NCBI GenBank assembly: GCA_017442865.1 | Contig: JAFRXK010000033.1 | Coordinates: forward strand, 1 to 32,105 | Direction of reading: 5' to 3' | Source: Lachnospiraceae bacterium | GTDB taxonomy: Bacteria > Bacillota > Clostridia > Lachnospirales > Lachnospiraceae | Length of the DNA: 32,105 bases | In this document: piece by piece, positions 32,077 to 32,105 of the stretch | Layout: each line of letters begins with the position of its first letter | Numbering within the stretch: position 1 is the first letter of the stretch | Made by a program: the position numbers and the translations under genes | The notes under the pieces: model-generated | Databases searched by the model: none | The model's input: the letters and a program-made list of their open reading frames with translations, nothing else | Told to the model about the DNA's origin: nothing

Positions 32077-32105
32077 ATTTTGATTGAACAATACCACGGC
32101 GGGGC

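Overview
The window reads as a chromosomal stretch of a low-GC Gram-positive anaerobe of the Clostridia, most likely a Lachnospiraceae gut commensal. Supporting signs are a T-box leader, a tRNA without encoded CCA, the mcsA-mcsB-clpC-radA stress and repair cluster, a type 2 LeuA, a sortase-type surface protein, strong AGGAGG ribosome sites and almost wholly co-oriented (+) genes. The species call is inference.

Left edge (1-3300). The leader-distal end of a CRISPR array (36-bp repeats) enters from the left and ends in a degenerate repeat at 399-434. A two-gene cassette follows: a RloA/AriA-like AAA ATPase and a TOPRIM-like partner. A second degenerate CRISPR repeat lies exactly 2400 bp after the first and carries the same downstream flank, so the cassette is bracketed by duplicated array ends. 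No cas gene is visible. Then come tRNA-Gln(CUG) and a short tandem palindromic repeat.

Housekeeping block (3300-12000). It holds an acyl-ACP thioesterase, a CvfB-like S1 RNA-binding gene broken by one in-frame TAG, ridA, a CdaR/PucR regulator, an S41 carboxy-terminal protease, hisS, a cupin and aspS.

Amino-acid block (12000-17400). A leucine T-box (specifier CTC) is followed by about 440 bp of nested inverted and direct repeats before a 662-aa protein. That protein is a complete LeuA2 (catalytic plus leucine-binding domain) fused to a C-terminal AraC-type DNA-binding domain. This is the best candidate for something new: an enzyme that could sense leucine and act on DNA. An ABC amino-acid transporter follows. 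Its lipoprotein looks circularly permuted, because the segment that normally ends the fold sits directly after the lipobox.

Middle (17400-22925). A 627-bp non-coding stretch with decayed tandem repeats, a small DUF1294 membrane protein (the only minus-strand gene), glyA, a two-segment membrane protein, and a CotH-kinase-like surface protein with a SPATGD sorting signal.

Stress operon (22920-29811). A YtrA-type GntR regulator occupies the place where ctsR normally sits, followed by mcsA, mcsB, clpC, an unassigned small protein and radA. McsB lacks residues typical of the arginine-kinase site (NEED is NGDD, CPTN is FPTN), while the ClpC N-domain keeps both glutamates used for phosphoarginine docking. 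The regulator's promoter has a perfect palindrome over its -10 box.

Right edge (29811-32105). A DRE-TIM aldolase/lyase-like protein and a membrane-anchored HAD phosphatase have near-consensus promoters that share a 10-bp box, fully palindromic in the first.
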